Source of the DNA: Candidatus Thorarchaeota archaeon
GTDB taxonomy: Archaea; Asgardarchaeota; Thorarchaeia; Thorarchaeales; Thorarchaeaceae
NCBI GenBank assembly: GCA_016839605.1
Contig: JAEOTX010000140.1
Coordinates: forward strand, 1-48,373
DNA length: 48,373 nucleotides
Reading direction: 5' to 3'
In this document: positions 24,394 to 32,256 of the stretch, piece after piece
Layout of the letters: every line of letters begins with the position of its first letter
Position numbering within the stretch: the stretch's first letter is position 1
Translations under genes and position numbers: made by a program
Notes under the pieces: generated by a model
Seen by the model: the letters and a program-made list of their open reading frames with translations, nothing else
Databases searched by the model: none
What the model was told of the DNA's origin: nothing

Positions 24394-25260
24394 ATGTCTA
24401 CCTACAGTGTCTATATTGGTTGCAGTGTGCCTGCAAACTATCCCAACTATGAAGCGTCAATGTATAAGGTTGCGGAGTTATTCGGCCTGACTCTAGAATA
24501 CTTAGAGGATGTAGCATGCTGTGGTAGTCCTAATCTGAGGGCTATGGACTACTGGGGATGGACTCTTGTTAATGCACGAACACTCGCAATAGCTGACAGT
24601 ACAGAACATGATATTGTGACACCCTGCAACGGATGCTTTGGCAGTCTAAAGGATGTATATCATCTGCTAAAAAGTGACACAGATTATAGAAACCGCATTA
24701 ATGCCGAGCTTGAAAGAGAGGGTCTTGAGTTTAGAGGGACAAGCAAACCCCGTCACTTCATAGAAGTCCTTTATACTGATGTGGGTCTTGAGTCGATAAG
24801 GAAGAAGATTACGAAGCCATTTGATGGTATTGGCATAGCAATTCACTATGGATGCCATCTTCTGCGACCTGGAGACGTGACTGAGATCACACCTGAAATC
24901 CTTAGTGAGCTCGTCAGAGTCACGGGTGCGGATGTAGTCGAATATGCACTATGGAAGCAATGCTGTGGAGCCACGGTATTGCCGGTGGATGAGGCTCTGG
25001 CAATAAGACTTGCTCGAGATAAACTCAAGTCTATGAAGGATGCAGGTGCTGCTTTTGCCACAGTTGTCTGTCCGGCATGCTGCAATCAATTGGACCTTCA
25101 GCAGCTCGGACTACGAGAGTCATATGGCGAGCAGTTCGACCTTCCAATCCTCTTCTACCCTCAAATCCTCGGTCTCGCACTGGGTCTTGATGAGGATGAG
25201 GTGGGTCTTGGTATGAACAGGGTGCCTGCGAAGCCGATTCTCCAACACTTCTCCAAATAA
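24394..25260 (+). CDS. hdrB: Heterodisulfide reductase subunit B-like (2)
   Basis: A 288-aa HdrB-type protein with two full CCG domains: C10, C42-C43, C78, C81 and C154, C190-C191, C226, C229. An additional Cys follows the second CxxC (CPACCNQ). ATG 24394 begins one base after the hdrC stop, with GGAGGTAGATGAG upstream; the longer frame from 24349 overlaps hdrC and lacks a site. This is the last gene of the operon: the next gene is convergent with 13 bp between stops. The intact CCG sites argue that both HdrB copies are catalytic, possibly on different disulfides or acceptors. Confidence 0.95.
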   Translation: MSTYSVYIGCSVPANYPNYEASMYKVAELFGLTLEYLEDVACCGSPNLRAMDYWGWTLVNARTLAIADSTEHDIVTPCNGCFGSLKDVYHLLKSDTDYRNRINAELEREGLEFRGTSKPRHFIEVLYTDVGLESIRKKITKPFDGIGIAIHYGCHLLRPGDVTEITPEILSELVRVTGADVVEYALWKQCCGATVLPVDEALAIRLARDKLKSMKDAGAAFATVVCPACCNQLDLQQLGLRESYGEQFDLPILFYPQILGLALGLDEDEVGLGMNRVPAKPILQHFSK

Positions 25261-25273
25261 CTGTAAAGCACTA

Positions 25274-25975
25274 TCATCCAAGCTCATAGCCGCATTCTTC
25301 CCATGCTTCTCGCATCACTGGATTTCGTCTAAGAAATGCATCCACTATTTCTTTAGGGACGCTATTCAATGGGCATGAGAAGTTCAAGCATCTTGGACAA
25401 ATCTTGAGTTTTAGGACCGTCATCCATGTTCCAATCCCTATTATTGTGAATCCAAGAAAGAGCAATTGGTTGCCCAAAACTAGAAACGGAATCGGATAGC
25501 CAGCAAAGATGATTAATGCAATTATGAACTGGATTTGGTGAGAACGACTCATAGGTTTCGGGTTATAGGGCCATGTCTTGTAGAGTCCGTAGTTGGCATA
25601 GCAGTGCAGGGTATGGCCTTGTCCACCATCCTCAGCATAGAATGGGCAGTGACTACAGAGAACTCTGTTTTCCCAAAGTTCGAAAAAGACCAACCAATAC
25701 ACGAAATATCCGATGAGCCACAGCCCCATACCTCCCAAGATCATGCCCCCTATAGCGGGAATGAAGAATAACATCGCACTTCCGCCAAACATCAGTGTGT
25801 CACTCCGATGCATCTCACAATGTATCTCATTGCAGAGTGAACAGTCACCACACTCTTCCTTTGGCTTCCAGATGCATATATTGTGAGGGTTCTTCTCGAT
25901 ATGGTCGGTGTCCGTATCCATAACCGCACGTCCTACGTATCCATCAACACTACTATCACAACGACCATTTAACAC
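25274..25975 (-). CDS. Cys-rich four-helix membrane protein
   Basis: A 233-aa protein of unknown function. Cys-rich cytoplasmic-looking segments flank four hydrophobic helices (e.g. LMFGGSAMLFFIPAIGGMIL, LWLIGYFVYWLVFF, FIIALIIFAGYPIPFLVLG, LLFLGFTIIGIGTWMTVL). Cys groups: CGDCSLCNEIHC near the N-terminus, VLCSHCPFYAEDGG...LHC between helices 2 and 3, and CPRCLNFSCPLN after helix 4. These could hold Fe-S clusters, hemes or zinc. The second group resembles a motif I recall from uncharacterised archaeal membrane proteins. The start is ambiguous: GTG 25975 overlaps an AGAGGTG site, and ATG 25921 is internal. Facing the Hdr operon tail to tail, it could be a membrane electron carrier for it, which is inference. 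Confidence 0.8.
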   Translation of the reverse strand: MLNGRCDSSVDGYVGRAVMDTDTDHIEKNPHNICIWKPKEECGDCSLCNEIHCEMHRSDTLMFGGSAMLFFIPAIGGMILGGMGLWLIGYFVYWLVFFELWENRVLCSHCPFYAEDGGQGHTLHCYANYGLYKTWPYNPKPMSRSHQIQFIIALIIFAGYPIPFLVLGNQLLFLGFTIIGIGTWMTVLKLKICPRCLNFSCPLNSVPKEIVDAFLRRNPVMREAWEECGYELG

Positions 25976-26058
25976 CTCTTGAGTTTGTCTTTGAACAATC
26001 CTACCTCATTCAGACAAACTAATAGGCCGCCGAACTGAAATGCAGTTGGGTTTGATTA

Positions 26059-26487
26059 ATGAAGATTGAGCCACTCTTGAATTCGCTTAAGGGAATGTCA
26101 GCGGAATTTCTATCAACTGTGCTGGATACACTTCCAGTTGAGTTCACAATAATCGATGCCGATGACAATGTCATGTTCTGGAACAGACATGGTATTCGTG
26201 TCTTCAAAAGAGGTCCTGCAATCATTAATAGATACGTTGGGATGTGTCATCCAGAACATAGCATTGACAAGGTCGAGTTGGTCATTGAGCGTCTCAAGAG
26301 CGGAGAGGAAGATTACATTGACTTCTGGATAGACCTTCCGGAAGGGGATAATCCCCGTAAGCTCTTGATTCGATATTATGCCATTCGTGATGACAATGGC
26401 ATGTATTTAGGAATACTTGAAACAACAATAAACCTGACACCTCTTCAGGCTTATACTGGCGAATTCCGTCTAGGTGATCTCAAGTAA
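26059..26487 (+). CDS. Stand-alone PAS-domain protein (DUF438-associated type)
   Basis: A 142-aa single PAS domain: residues ~16-125 with FLSTVLDTLPVEFTIIDADDNVMFWNR (first strands), VGMCHPEHSIDKVELVIERLKSGEEDYIDFWI (helix and loop) and LLIRYYAIRDDNGMYLGILETT (last strands). The CHP..S pattern and the following helix are typical of PAS domains attached to DUF438 proteins, in which Cys/His may bind heme or another redox cofactor. Without an output domain it must signal through a partner. It is followed 27 bp later by the SDR gene on the same strand, with a good ribosome binding site between them, so the two may be cotranscribed. Confidence 0.85.
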   Translation: MKIEPLLNSLKGMSAEFLSTVLDTLPVEFTIIDADDNVMFWNRHGIRVFKRGPAIINRYVGMCHPEHSIDKVELVIERLKSGEEDYIDFWIDLPEGDNPRKLLIRYYAIRDDNGMYLGILETTINLTPLQAYTGEFRLGDLK

Positions 26488-26514
26488 CCTATAACGGAAC
26501 GGAGGCAGTAGAGA

Positions 26515-27261
26515 ATGAGACTTGAAGGCAAGACTGCAATTGTGACTGGAGTGGGTGCAGGTATTGGAGAATCTACTGCTCGATTATTTGCAAGTGAAGG
26601 CGCTAGCATAGTAGGAAATGACATCTTGGATGAAGCTGAACGAGTCATCAATTCTATTCGCTCAGAAGGTGGAAATGCGGAATTCGTGAAGGGAGATGTT
26701 TCAGACATAAATGATGCTAAACAGATCATTGAAGCTGCCATCGATGTTTACGACAGGTTGGACATTCTAGTGAACAATGCAGGCATTGTCTTGCCTGGTC
26801 GAGTCGATAACACTAATCCTGAGGACTGGGACCGTACAATGGCTGTGAACGTACGTGGTCCATACTTGCTCTCAAAATTCGCATACCCCCATCTGAAAGA
26901 AACTCAGGGGGCTATAATTCATGTGGCATCTGTGGCCGCCTTGATGGGGCTGGGCAACCGAGCAGTATACACTGCCTCAAAGGGCGCGTTGACATCTCTA
27001 ACGCGTGCTATGGCAATGGACTACAAAGATGACAGGATACGTGTGAACTGTATCTGTCCGGGTACTACTGACACACCATCTCTAGCGGACCGACTGTCCC
27101 AATTACCAGACCCAGAGGTTGCTAGAAAGGAGTTCATCGAAAGACAGCCTATGGGTAGATTAGGAACTCCCGTGGAGATTGCAGAGGGCATTCTCTATTT
27201 AGCACTGGCTGAGTTCTGCACAGGGACTATCCTCTCCGTTGATGGAGGAATGTCGCTCTAA
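26515..27261 (+). CDS. Short-chain dehydrogenase/reductase (FabG-like)
   Basis: A 248-aa classical SDR. The nucleotide-binding motif TGVGAGIGE lies at 10-18, NNAG at ~90-93 and the catalytic Ser in HVASVAALMG. YTASKG supplies the Tyr-x3-Lys, and the closing ILSVDGGMSL is typical. The Asp in VGNDIL at the end of strand 2 favours NAD(H) over NADP(H). Family members oxidise or reduce secondary alcohols, 3-oxoacyl thioesters or sugars; the substrate is not evident here. GGAGG lies about nine bases before ATG 26515. The length is standard. Confidence 0.92.
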   Translation: MRLEGKTAIVTGVGAGIGESTARLFASEGASIVGNDILDEAERVINSIRSEGGNAEFVKGDVSDINDAKQIIEAAIDVYDRLDILVNNAGIVLPGRVDNTNPEDWDRTMAVNVRGPYLLSKFAYPHLKETQGAIIHVASVAALMGLGNRAVYTASKGALTSLTRAMAMDYKDDRIRVNCICPGTTDTPSLADRLSQLPDPEVARKEFIERQPMGRLGTPVEIAEGILYLALAEFCTGTILSVDGGMSL

Positions 27262-27339
27262 TCTAAGAAGTCTAACTTCCTCAAATCGAATGGTATAAAC
27301 CAAATGTAGCATAACTCACATTGTCTGTCTTTCAAGTGG

Positions 27340-27831
27340 GTGTGCTTATTGGAGTTCATTGTGCAACCGATTGGGGTCATAAAGACATCATTTGAATCTG
27401 GAATGGAAATCCCGATCCAATCCAGCAAATCTGAAACCATTGGAGAGGCTATCATAGAGAATAAGTTCAAAGCTGGGTTAGACTCCCTCGACCTATTCTC
27501 TCATGTGATTCTCCTCTATTGGTTCCATCGTGCGAGCTTTGCTAAACCGAAGGTCGTACCTTATCTGGGTAAGAGTGAACGAGGTCTCTTCTCGACACGG
27601 GCACCCTCACGCCCAAATCCGATTGGCATTTCAATAGTTGAGCTTCTTGAAATCGAAGACAACCGTTTAGTGTTCAAGGGTGCAGACATGCTCAACGGTT
27701 CTCCATTGATTGACATCAAACCGTTTATCCCTGAATTTGACTGCAGACCTGATGCCAATTCAGGATGGCTAAGAGAATATCTGGATAAAGAAGGCCAGCA
27801 GTTTCTTGGTGATACCCGTTTTCAAGAGTAG
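27340..27831 (+). CDS. TrmO/TsaA-like tRNA methyltransferase
   Basis: The 163-aa protein matches the TsaA/TrmO (UPF0066) family, which uses SAM to N6-methylate t6A37 in certain tRNAs in bacteria. Present are PIGVIKTSFES, SHVILLYWFHRA, the strongly conserved FSTRAPSRPNPIGIS and LNGSPLIDIKPFIPEFD. The family is also found in archaea. The starts GTG 27340 and TTG 27349 are both possible; the second yields MEFIVQPIGV, closest to the family N-terminus. The gene is monocistronic as far as can be seen. Confidence 0.88.
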   Translation: MCLLEFIVQPIGVIKTSFESGMEIPIQSSKSETIGEAIIENKFKAGLDSLDLFSHVILLYWFHRASFAKPKVVPYLGKSERGLFSTRAPSRPNPIGISIVELLEIEDNRLVFKGADMLNGSPLIDIKPFIPEFDCRPDANSGWLREYLDKEGQQFLGDTRFQE

Positions 27832-27890
27832 TGTTTGTCTCCATCTGAAACCAGAGAACCTATCAGATAGTCGCATGGATAGCAATCGAA

Positions 27891-29390
27891 ATGGTGGTGC
27901 CTAGGCTGCCAAGATTAGAACAGAGAGTTGTTGAAACGGTGAGAAACGCCCTCACTCTGGGGACCACACTCAAACAAATCGCTGCAGCCATTGATGAAGA
28001 TGTAGAGAAAGTTGCGGATTGTATGCAGAACCTGAGTAGCCGCGGCAAAGTTGTTAGAATGGGTCGAGGTCTGTGGATTCTGAAGCAATATGAGAGGATA
28101 GAAAATGATCCTGAATTCATCAGTCCCGCAGAGTATGCCAATAGATTCATAGCTGTGCATGGTCTGCATATATCTGACTATCATAGCGGCCCCATTACCT
28201 TCTCCGAAAACCATCACATGGAAAAACCAATTCAAAGATGGGCGCCTTATGTCCAAGGATTCTCTGCAAGTTTCGTAGATGAGATGCTACAACGCTTCAG
28301 TATTTCACCTGGTCAGACAGTTCTTGATCCCTTCGCAGGAAGTGGAACCGTTCTTGTCGCTGCCAAAATGAAGGGGATTGACGCTATCGGTGTTGACCTT
28401 GTACCACTCATGTCTTTTATGGCACGCACGAAGACTGAATGGGATTTGAATGTTGAAGAGATTCGAACCGCGTTTAGAGGGTTAAACTGGGCTCAAAATC
28501 CAACTATTCAATCACCAACATTTCTCAGGATGTGGGAATCTCATTTCAACAAGGATGTTCTGAGGAGCCTTCTAATCATCAAGCAGTCAATTCAAGATGT
28601 TGAAAATCCGAGGATTAAGAATCTGTTCAGGCTAGCACTGGCAAGTATCCTGGTTGATAATAGCAACCTGAAACGGTCTCCGTGCTTGGGCTATGCTAAG
28701 GAAAAGAATGTGGCAGCAGACGCTCCTTTTACTACCTTCTCTAAGAAAGTAGATGATATGATTCAAGACTTCATGTATGTTAAAGGTCGAGCACATGGTT
28801 CTGTCAACGTGATTACCGGAGACTCGAGAAGCATAAGATACGAGCCTGAGTCTATCGATATTGCCATCACAAGCCCTCCCTACGTGAATGGCCTCGATTA
28901 CATAATCAACTACAAGATTGAAATGGCTTGGCTAGATATGGTCGATAGCTATGATGATTTGAGCAAATTGAAGGATGACATGGTGGCTTGTGATAATATA
29001 TCCAGGGCCATTATCCGGGACTTCTCCGAGAGGGAGGATACCTATAGAGATGAATGGCTAGATGACATAACCAATCGGATATGCAGCCGCATTGAGTCCA
29101 AAGCGGGCTATAGACGAAGAGACATGCACAATGTCGTGCGTAAGTATTTCGATGATGTGTATCATGTCTTCAGAAATGTATACGAGGGCCTCAAAAAGGA
29201 AGGACGCTTTGCCATTGTCATCGGTGACTCACTTATTGCAGGAGTATATATCCCTGCAGATCTCATCCTAGCACGGGTGGGGAAATCTATTGGTTTCAAA
29301 ATTGAATCCGTCGAAGTAGCTAGGTCTCGTCGTTCAGGACAACGAAGATCATTCAAACTCAGGGAAAGTATAGTCATCCTATCAAAATGA
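27891..29390 (+). CDS. Solitary N4/N6 DNA methyltransferase with N-terminal winged helix
   Basis: A 499-aa protein. Residues ~8-66 form a winged-helix domain (TLKQIAAAIDEDVEKVADCMQNLSSRGKVVRMGRGLW). The SAM-binding motif I DPFAGSGT lies at 146-153, GIDAIGVDL at ~162-170 and the catalytic TSPPY at 327-331. Motif I precedes motif IV, as in alpha/gamma-type amino methyltransferases; the SPPY form occurs in N4-cytosine and some N6-adenine enzymes. A ~150-residue insert separates the motifs and may be the target recognition domain. No restriction nuclease gene lies nearby, so it is an orphan enzyme, for gene regulation or defence-independent marking. A RNA substrate (Trm11-like) is less likely, since no THUMP domain is seen. 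The start is ATG 27891. Confidence 0.88.
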   Translation: MVVPRLPRLEQRVVETVRNALTLGTTLKQIAAAIDEDVEKVADCMQNLSSRGKVVRMGRGLWILKQYERIENDPEFISPAEYANRFIAVHGLHISDYHSGPITFSENHHMEKPIQRWAPYVQGFSASFVDEMLQRFSISPGQTVLDPFAGSGTVLVAAKMKGIDAIGVDLVPLMSFMARTKTEWDLNVEEIRTAFRGLNWAQNPTIQSPTFLRMWESHFNKDVLRSLLIIKQSIQDVENPRIKNLFRLALASILVDNSNLKRSPCLGYAKEKNVAADAPFTTFSKKVDDMIQDFMYVKGRAHGSVNVITGDSRSIRYEPESIDIAITSPPYVNGLDYIINYKIEMAWLDMVDSYDDLSKLKDDMVACDNISRAIIRDFSEREDTYRDEWLDDITNRICSRIESKAGYRRRDMHNVVRKYFDDVYHVFRNVYEGLKKEGRFAIVIGDSLIAGVYIPADLILARVGKSIGFKIESVEVARSRRSGQRRSFKLRESIVILSK

Positions 29391-29470
29391 AATTTCACTA
29401 TGAAAGGTTATATCGATGTGAATGTGTAGCTCAAAGACAGAAATTGGGGACATATTAGTTGAGTAGTCGA

Positions 29471-29980
29471 ATGAAATCATATGCACAGGTTTTGGCAATC
29501 ATTGCGGTTTCTTTCATTCTATCCTATCTGTTCTATACAACTGGAAGTTTTGCTGTTTCTGCCAATCATAGTTCACGGGTTGAAGCATCAGGTTGGAGAT
29601 ATTATCAGGTATGGGCAATTGAGAACGACACTATGTCAGGAAGTCTTGAGGTCACCACTGACGGTGTCATTGACTTCTATTTTATGACTGAGAGTAATTA
29701 TAGATACTGGACTGGAAGTGGCGGCAATACTGGATCGTTATATCAGAGAACCGGGGTTGAAATGTTGGAATGGAGCGTGTCGATTCCTACCGATGGTATC
29801 TATTTCGTCATATATAGCAATAGGGGCAACTCTGTATCAGAAAATGTTCAAGCCTCCCTCCATGTGACAACTTCAAGATCCCTACTCTGGCCGGTTATTG
29901 CAACAGGGGCCATTCTAACGGCTGCAATCCTGATTTGCATGACAACAATTCGACGAGTAAAAGATACACTGACTCTTTGA
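29471..29980 (+). CDS. Small type I membrane protein, beta-sandwich ectodomain
   Basis: A 169-aa protein. Residues 1-~30 form a signal peptide or anchor (YAQVLAIIAVSFILSYLFYT). The ~100-residue extracellular beta-rich domain (GWRYYQVWAIENDTMSGSLEVTTDGVIDFYFM... DGIYFVIYSNRGNSVSENVQASLHVT) has the strand order of GOLD or pre-peptidase C-terminal-like sandwiches. One transmembrane helix (LLWPVIATGAILTAAILICM) and a short basic tail end it. The topology of signal, GOLD-like domain, helix and short tail is that of eukaryotic p24 cargo receptors, though I cannot show homology. ATG 29471 is preferred over TTG 29459. Confidence 0.7.
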   Translation: MKSYAQVLAIIAVSFILSYLFYTTGSFAVSANHSSRVEASGWRYYQVWAIENDTMSGSLEVTTDGVIDFYFMTESNYRYWTGSGGNTGSLYQRTGVEMLEWSVSIPTDGIYFVIYSNRGNSVSENVQASLHVTTSRSLLWPVIATGAILTAAILICMTTIRRVKDTLTL

Positions 29981-30025
29981 AGCAGTACTGTTGCCAAACG
30001 AATGAAATCCCGATCTGCGTATTTT

Positions 30026-30541
30026 CTAGGCAATTGCAATTCTGTGTGGAACGTAATCTGTCATCTGCACTTCTTTGTCAAGTAGTCGTAGTCCCATGAC
30101 GATTTGGCCCCGATGATAGGCTGCATGGTTGACGAGGTGGAACAGGATCTCGTCAAAGTTGATGGTAATGTCTTTCCCTTTGTTATCGATTGTAATCTTG
30201 TCCACAGTCCTGTCATCGATCATTTTAAGGAATCTATGGACATAGTCCGTAAGAAACTTGAACAGGGCATCTCTACTCATTTCTACGAAGTCAGGTTCAT
30301 CCTCTGGACTCTTGTCAATCCAATCGTGGTACCATTCCCACGTGTCCTGTGCAAGATGGATGTATCGCTTTCTGATGCTGCCGCCGCCTTCTCCGAAAGA
30401 TCTATCGAATTCCTCGTTGCTCAGCTTCTGGACAATACCCCAGATTGTATTGTCCGCCCAAATGAGATACTGGCCCATTCTCTCTAGAAGGTTCATACCG
30501 ACATTGCTGTGAATCATCCACATAAACGTCCGGTTAATCAT
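30026..30541 (-). CDS. DinB-family putative metalloenzyme
   Basis: A 171-aa DinB/YfiT-like four-helix bundle. The conserved metal ligands are visible: YIHLAQDTWEWYH in the second helix and NHAAYHRGQIV near the C-terminus, with a third His probably in HSNVG or YVHRFL. Family members are thiol-dependent S-transferases or metal proteins of unknown substrate. ATG 30541 overlaps the stop of the upstream deacetylase gene by 4 bp (ATGA), indicating coupling; the ATG at 30556 would increase the overlap. An internal ATG at 30478 (MGQYLIWADNT) would be closer to the typical family start. Confidence 0.85.
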   Translation of the reverse strand: MINRTFMWMIHSNVGMNLLERMGQYLIWADNTIWGIVQKLSNEEFDRSFGEGGGSIRKRYIHLAQDTWEWYHDWIDKSPEDEPDFVEMSRDALFKFLTDYVHRFLKMIDDRTVDKITIDNKGKDITINFDEILFHLVNHAAYHRGQIVMGLRLLDKEVQMTDYVPHRIAIA

Positions 30542-31878
30542 GTCAGCTCGAAACATCGACTTAGGGATGCTCTATTTCCAGAGGAATCCACTGCAGTCAC
30601 TGTGCAGTCATAACATCCAGGCTCTAATTCAAAGACGACACGACCAAAGGTGCGGTTTGACCAGAATACGGGATTGAGAACGCTCTGAAAACTGAACAAC
30701 TCGCCGTTGCCATAGATCGTCATGTTCACATCGTAAACGAGGCTCTCCCTATCGTACACATCGGCCATGAAGGCAACTCCTTCTTCAGTAGCAAATGTCC
30801 GGAAGTTCTCTATCACTGGTTTTGATGAGTCCTCAGAGATGATTGGAATCACCTTGATCTTCTGACCATGCGGAGCGGAGTCCAACAGGATATACTTTCT
30901 AGCTTCCTCTTCTATCATGAAGAACCTGTGAGAGATCTTGCCCCCATCTGTGACGCTTACATCATTCCAAGATGCAGGTATCTCAATTCGATAGGTGATT
31001 GGTATACCATATCCGAACTCACTCCCAATTGTCGTCACGAACGAAACCATGCCATCAGTGCTTACATGTTTCTTAATGCAGACATTGTTTCTCTCAATTT
31101 GATAAGCAACAGCCTCTCCCCAACTTGTATACCATGTGTCATTTCTATGGGCAATTTCTTGAAGCGCCTCGAAGAATTCATTTCTCTCGCTGTCGCTGAA
31201 CCACCTCGAGTGTCCATAGCATTTGTATGCGCGATGGTCACTATTTTCATTTGAAACCATCTGATTAAAAGAACTGATGAGACTGCGTATTGTAGACCCC
31301 TGAACTCCATGAACACTAGGAAATGAATGTAGGGCATTACTTGGATGTTGGATGGGCCATGAGCCAAGACTATCTCCAGTTTCGTAGGAGATACCTCTGG
31401 CTATCTTGAAGTATTTCTGTGCAATCTCTTGGACAGCTTGGTTCTGAGATCCGTATGGGTATGCAAACAGGATAGGCGTATACTCATAGACGTCTTCAAT
31501 GTCTTCAATACTCTGCTGGAGGAGTTCCTCACAGTATGAGAGGTTGATTGAAGCATAATGCACATGTTCTCTTGAGTGCGACTGAATGTCATGACCACGA
31601 AATAGCATATCTAGTCCCCAGAGCTTTCTGCCCTGAATACGGCTCGTAACTGCGAATGTTGTATGTCGAAATCCCAGTTCATCCTCAAGGAATGAGAACC
31701 GCAGATCATCTCCTCCATCATCCCATGAGAACATGAATGCATACTGCTTTCCACCCCTGAATACATCCACTGTTGGTTCATCTAGGAATATCAGGCCGCC
31801 CGAACCCACTATCTGAATGAACTCTAAAGAGAGCACTAGGATAAGGATGACTGTAAATGCACATTTCTTGGTTCTCAT
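30538..31878 (-). CDS. Secreted polysaccharide deacetylase-like protein
   Basis: A 446-aa exported protein. The signal peptide is MRTKKCAFTVILILVLSLEF. A NodB-type carbohydrate esterase 4 domain follows: SWDDG at 51-55 replaces the usual TFDD, HSREH at 101-105 is the metal-binding HSxxH, and FAYPYG at 138-143 is the later motif. Residues ~260-445 form a beta-rich extension with two sandwich-like parts. Such enzymes remove N-acetyl groups from surface glycans using zinc. The target could be the glycans of S-layer-like proteins such as the Asn-rich protein at 6757-11763. ATG 31878 is chosen for its signal peptide; GTG 31899 is upstream. It is cotranscribed with DinB. Confidence 0.87.
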   Translation of the reverse strand: MRTKKCAFTVILILVLSLEFIQIVGSGGLIFLDEPTVDVFRGGKQYAFMFSWDDGGDDLRFSFLEDELGFRHTTFAVTSRIQGRKLWGLDMLFRGHDIQSHSREHVHYASINLSYCEELLQQSIEDIEDVYEYTPILFAYPYGSQNQAVQEIAQKYFKIARGISYETGDSLGSWPIQHPSNALHSFPSVHGVQGSTIRSLISSFNQMVSNENSDHRAYKCYGHSRWFSDSERNEFFEALQEIAHRNDTWYTSWGEAVAYQIERNNVCIKKHVSTDGMVSFVTTIGSEFGYGIPITYRIEIPASWNDVSVTDGGKISHRFFMIEEEARKYILLDSAPHGQKIKVIPIISEDSSKPVIENFRTFATEEGVAFMADVYDRESLVYDVNMTIYGNGELFSFQSVLNPVFWSNRTFGRVVFELEPGCYDCTVTAVDSSGNRASLSRCFELT

Positions 31879-32256
31879 TCTGCCTGACCTTCTATCCACT
31901 AGTTGCTTGATTCACTGATCTTGATGCCGCGTGCCGGGTGTCCTTCACCCGCCGCGCGTGTCTTGTTTCACCAAAAGGAAAGCGTTACTTCCGATTTCAG
32001 AAGCGACTTTCCCCACACCGAGCCACAATGGGGATTTTGAAATTCTACATTGATGCAGGGGCCGTCAAGTCGAGTTCCGACGTGGTTTTCATTGTCAGCA
32101 CCCTGAATCATACTACTCCCAATTTGATAATATGCTACGCATTGAACACATATGTCCAAGAACTAGTACACATACCCTGTCCCTTGTTCAAAATCTCGAA
32201 CACACCAATCTCCCAATCCGATAGATTAAGTTGACTTCCCCCACTCTTTGGAGGCC
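31879..32256. other. Divergent intergenic region with GC-rich hairpin
   Basis: A 378-bp gap between the deacetylase (minus) and the E1-like gene (plus). It contains a GC-rich hairpin (31928-31958) and a degenerate R repeat (32090-32105, CATTGTCAGCACCCT). Plus-strand reading gives only a 98-codon frame with no family features. It could hold a non-coding RNA. Confidence 0.5.
31928..31958. other. Strong GC-rich inverted repeat
   Basis: Positions 31928-31940 pair with 31946-31958 around the loop TCCTT: eleven Watson-Crick pairs, one G-U and one mismatch. It is far richer in G+C than its surroundings. It may be part of a structured RNA or a protein-binding site. It is not followed by a T-run on either strand, so it is unlike a simple terminator. 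Confidence 0.55.
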
